The notes below the pieces were generated by a model. The model did no database searches, had not been told where the DNA came from, and was given only the letters and a program-made list of their open reading frames with translations. The position numbers were made by a program, and so were the translations under genes. Positions 5,444-5,590 of a stretch of DNA of 5,590 nt are shown in pieces (positions within the stretch are counted from its first letter, which is position 1; each line of letters begins with the position of its first letter). Origin of the DNA: an uncultured Pseudomonadota bacterium (lineage in GTDB: Bacteria > Pseudomonadota > Gammaproteobacteria > Burkholderiales > Usitatibacteraceae); contig CAMPHL010000200.1 of the NCBI GenBank assembly GCA_946885905.1, forward strand, positions 1 to 5,590. The letters are read 5' to 3'.

Positions 5444-5590
5444 ATGGAGTCTGCGGGTAGCGGCAAGTGCGGCCTGGTGTTGGCGGGCGGGGGTGCGCGC
5501 GCCGCCTACCAGGTCGGCGTGCTGCAGGCCATCCGCGAGATGCTGCCCGAGCCCCGGATCAACCCGTTCCCCATCATCTGCGGTACGTCG
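5444..5590 (+). CDS. Patatin-like phospholipase, N-terminal part (cut by window end)
   Basis: The first 49 codons of a patatin-domain serine hydrolase (RssA/YchK-like class) are present. After a short lead MESAGSGKCG comes LVLAGGGARAAYQVGVLQAI (11-30), the glycine-rich oxyanion-hole strand and the helix that follows. NPFPIICGTS (40-49) then leads into the nucleophile elbow G-T-S-A-G, and the last visible residue, Ser49, should be the catalytic serine. The catalytic Asp lies beyond the window. The classic oxyanion motif is GGGxRG; here Ala replaces the final Gly (GGGARA). The ATG is 21 nt after recN with a good ribosome site, so it is probably in the same transcription unit. Substrate is unknown; family members are typically acyl hydrolases. 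There is no signal peptide at the N-terminus. Confidence 0.88.
   Translation, partial: MESAGSGKCGLVLAGGGARAAYQVGVLQAIREMLPEPRINPFPIICGTS

Noticed and set aside
1..5590. tRNA, rRNA or complete insertion sequence
   Set aside because: I saw no tRNA-like cloverleaf, rRNA sequence or transposase-like protein on either strand; intergenic space is too small.

Overview
The window is GC-rich (roughly two thirds G+C by eye) and carries five chromosomal genes plus the start of a sixth. It looks like a betaproteobacterium: the proteins read as betaproteobacterial-type HrcA, ferrochelatase, NAD kinase and RecN, and hrcA-hemH divergent from nadK-recN is an arrangement I associate with that class. The organism cannot be named from this sequence alone.

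Layout. On the minus strand, reading leftward from about 2585: hrcA (heat-shock repressor), a 141-bp spacer with a GC hairpin and small repeats, hemH (ferrochelatase), then 2 nt later a small four-helix membrane protein of the phage-holin-4_2/YvlD family. On the plus strand, reading rightward from 2619: nadK (NAD kinase), a 212-bp spacer that holds a large imperfect inverted repeat, recN (DNA repair SMC-like ATPase), then 21 nt later the first 49 codons of a patatin-like phospholipase that runs off the right edge. The two transcription units diverge from a 33-bp AT-rich spacer (2586-2618). The first 51 bases, left of the holin-family gene, carry short GTACCTG repeats.

How it works together. 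These are mostly housekeeping and stress genes: HrcA represses chaperone genes, HemH inserts iron into protoporphyrin IX, NadK makes NADP and RecN works on double-strand breaks. A sigma32-like promoter match sits in front of hrcA, so the minus-strand unit may be heat inducible. No CIRCE operator is visible.

No exotic multigene system is present. The least explained element is the nadK-recN spacer: 39-nt arms that match at 37 of 39 positions, built from CGGAT units at 9-10 nt period, enclosing a 79-nt loop with its own nested hairpin and a further repeat unit.
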